Positions 6,142-6,322 of a stretch of DNA of 6,322 bases are shown here, piece after piece (within the stretch, counting starts at the first letter, position 1; each line of letters starts with the position of its first letter). The DNA lies in NCBI GenBank assembly GCA_002347035.1, contig DEAM01000010.1:1-6322 (forward strand). The letters run 5' to 3'. The notes beneath the pieces are model-generated. The model did not search any database, was not told where the DNA came from, and saw only the letters and a program-made list of their open reading frames with translations. A program made the translations under genes and the position numbers. The stretch is from Gemmatimonadales bacterium UBA2982. GTDB lineage: Bacteria; Gemmatimonadota; Gemmatimonadetes; Longimicrobiales; Gaopeijiaceae.

Positions 6142-6322
6142 TCACCGGCCTCCGAACCCGACCCTAAATCCGATCCGAAACGTCATAAGATTGGCCTCGC
6201 TTCGGTTCGGAAAGATGTTAATCGTCCCGTCCACATTGTCGGTTATGTCACCTTCAGTGAGGAAGTTAGCGATACCGTTCTGATGGCGTTCGACCCCTAC
6301 GTCAATTGACAGCGGAATGTCT
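6142..6322 (-). CDS. C-terminal end of a probable outer-membrane beta-barrel protein (partial)
   Basis: Reading the minus strand from base 6321 gives an open frame of 59 residues to a TGA at 6144-6142; the start lies beyond the right edge. It opens DIPLSIDVGVERHQNG and ends NLMTFRIGFRVGFGGR. The final segment alternates hydrophobic or aromatic with small or polar residues (F, I, F, V, F), the pattern of a last transmembrane beta-strand, and the preceding Asn/Asp/Gly-rich stretch (about 24-43) fits an extracellular loop or turn. A terminal aromatic residue, usual for barrel assembly, is replaced by GGR after the last Phe. It precedes the esterase by 80 bp on the same strand and could be the first visible gene of the same unit. 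The family and cargo cannot be identified. A + strand frame covering 6088-6309 is judged to be its shadow. Confidence 0.55.
   Translation of the reverse strand, partial: DIPLSIDVGVERHQNGIANFLTEGDITDNVDGTINIFPNRSEANLMTFRIGFRVGFGGR

Noticed and set aside
6132..6180. Possible terminator after the barrel gene: GGATC and GATCC followed by TTTT on the minus strand
   Set aside because: The 5-bp stem would enclose a loop of about 30 bases with no convincing inner pairing, and the T run is only four long.
6088..6309. A 73-codon + strand open frame at the right edge
   Set aside because: It has no recognisable motif and no good RBS, and it lies opposite the minus-strand frame whose translation looks like a beta-barrel end.

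Overview
The window carries most of a menaquinone (vitamin K2) biosynthesis operon on the + strand (1-4030). A second block on the - strand (4033-6322) encodes exported proteins. Coding density is very high: gene junctions are mostly a few bases apart or overlapping, and no stretch of 300 bases lacks a gene.

Left block (+ strand): the 3' end of menD, then menB, a lipoprotein cyclophilin-type peptidyl-prolyl isomerase, menA and menE. The three junctions from menB to menE are +9 bp, a 10-bp overlap and +2 bp, which points to one transcript with coupled translation. MenD makes SEPHCHC. MenE activates o-succinylbenzoate with CoA, MenB closes the naphthoate ring to DHNA-CoA, and MenA prenylates DHNA in the membrane. 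The genes menF, menH, menC and the final methyltransferase are not in the window; some may lie upstream of base 1. The isomerase has no known step in the pathway and is the odd member of the operon.

Right block (- strand, read right to left): the C-terminal 59 residues of a probable outer-membrane beta-barrel protein (6142-6322, with no start codon in the window), then an LpqC/PHB-depolymerase-like serine esterase lipoprotein (5243-6061), then a GalM-type aldose 1-epimerase with an export signal (4033-5175). They share orientation with gaps of about 80 and 67 bp, so co-transcription is possible but unproven. Esterase plus mutarotase suggests processing of esterified carbohydrate outside the cytoplasm. 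The block converges on menE with only 2 bp between the stop codons, and an inverted repeat without a U-tract overlaps the menE stop.

Organism: the three lipobox signal peptides and the beta-barrel end suggest a diderm (Gram-negative type) bacterium that respires with menaquinone. Base composition is moderately GC-rich in the men genes and lower in the esterase gene. The overall style resembles environmental Gemmatimonadota or related lineages, but this is a weak inference made without a database search. I see no mobile element, CRISPR array, RNA gene or clearly new multi-gene system.
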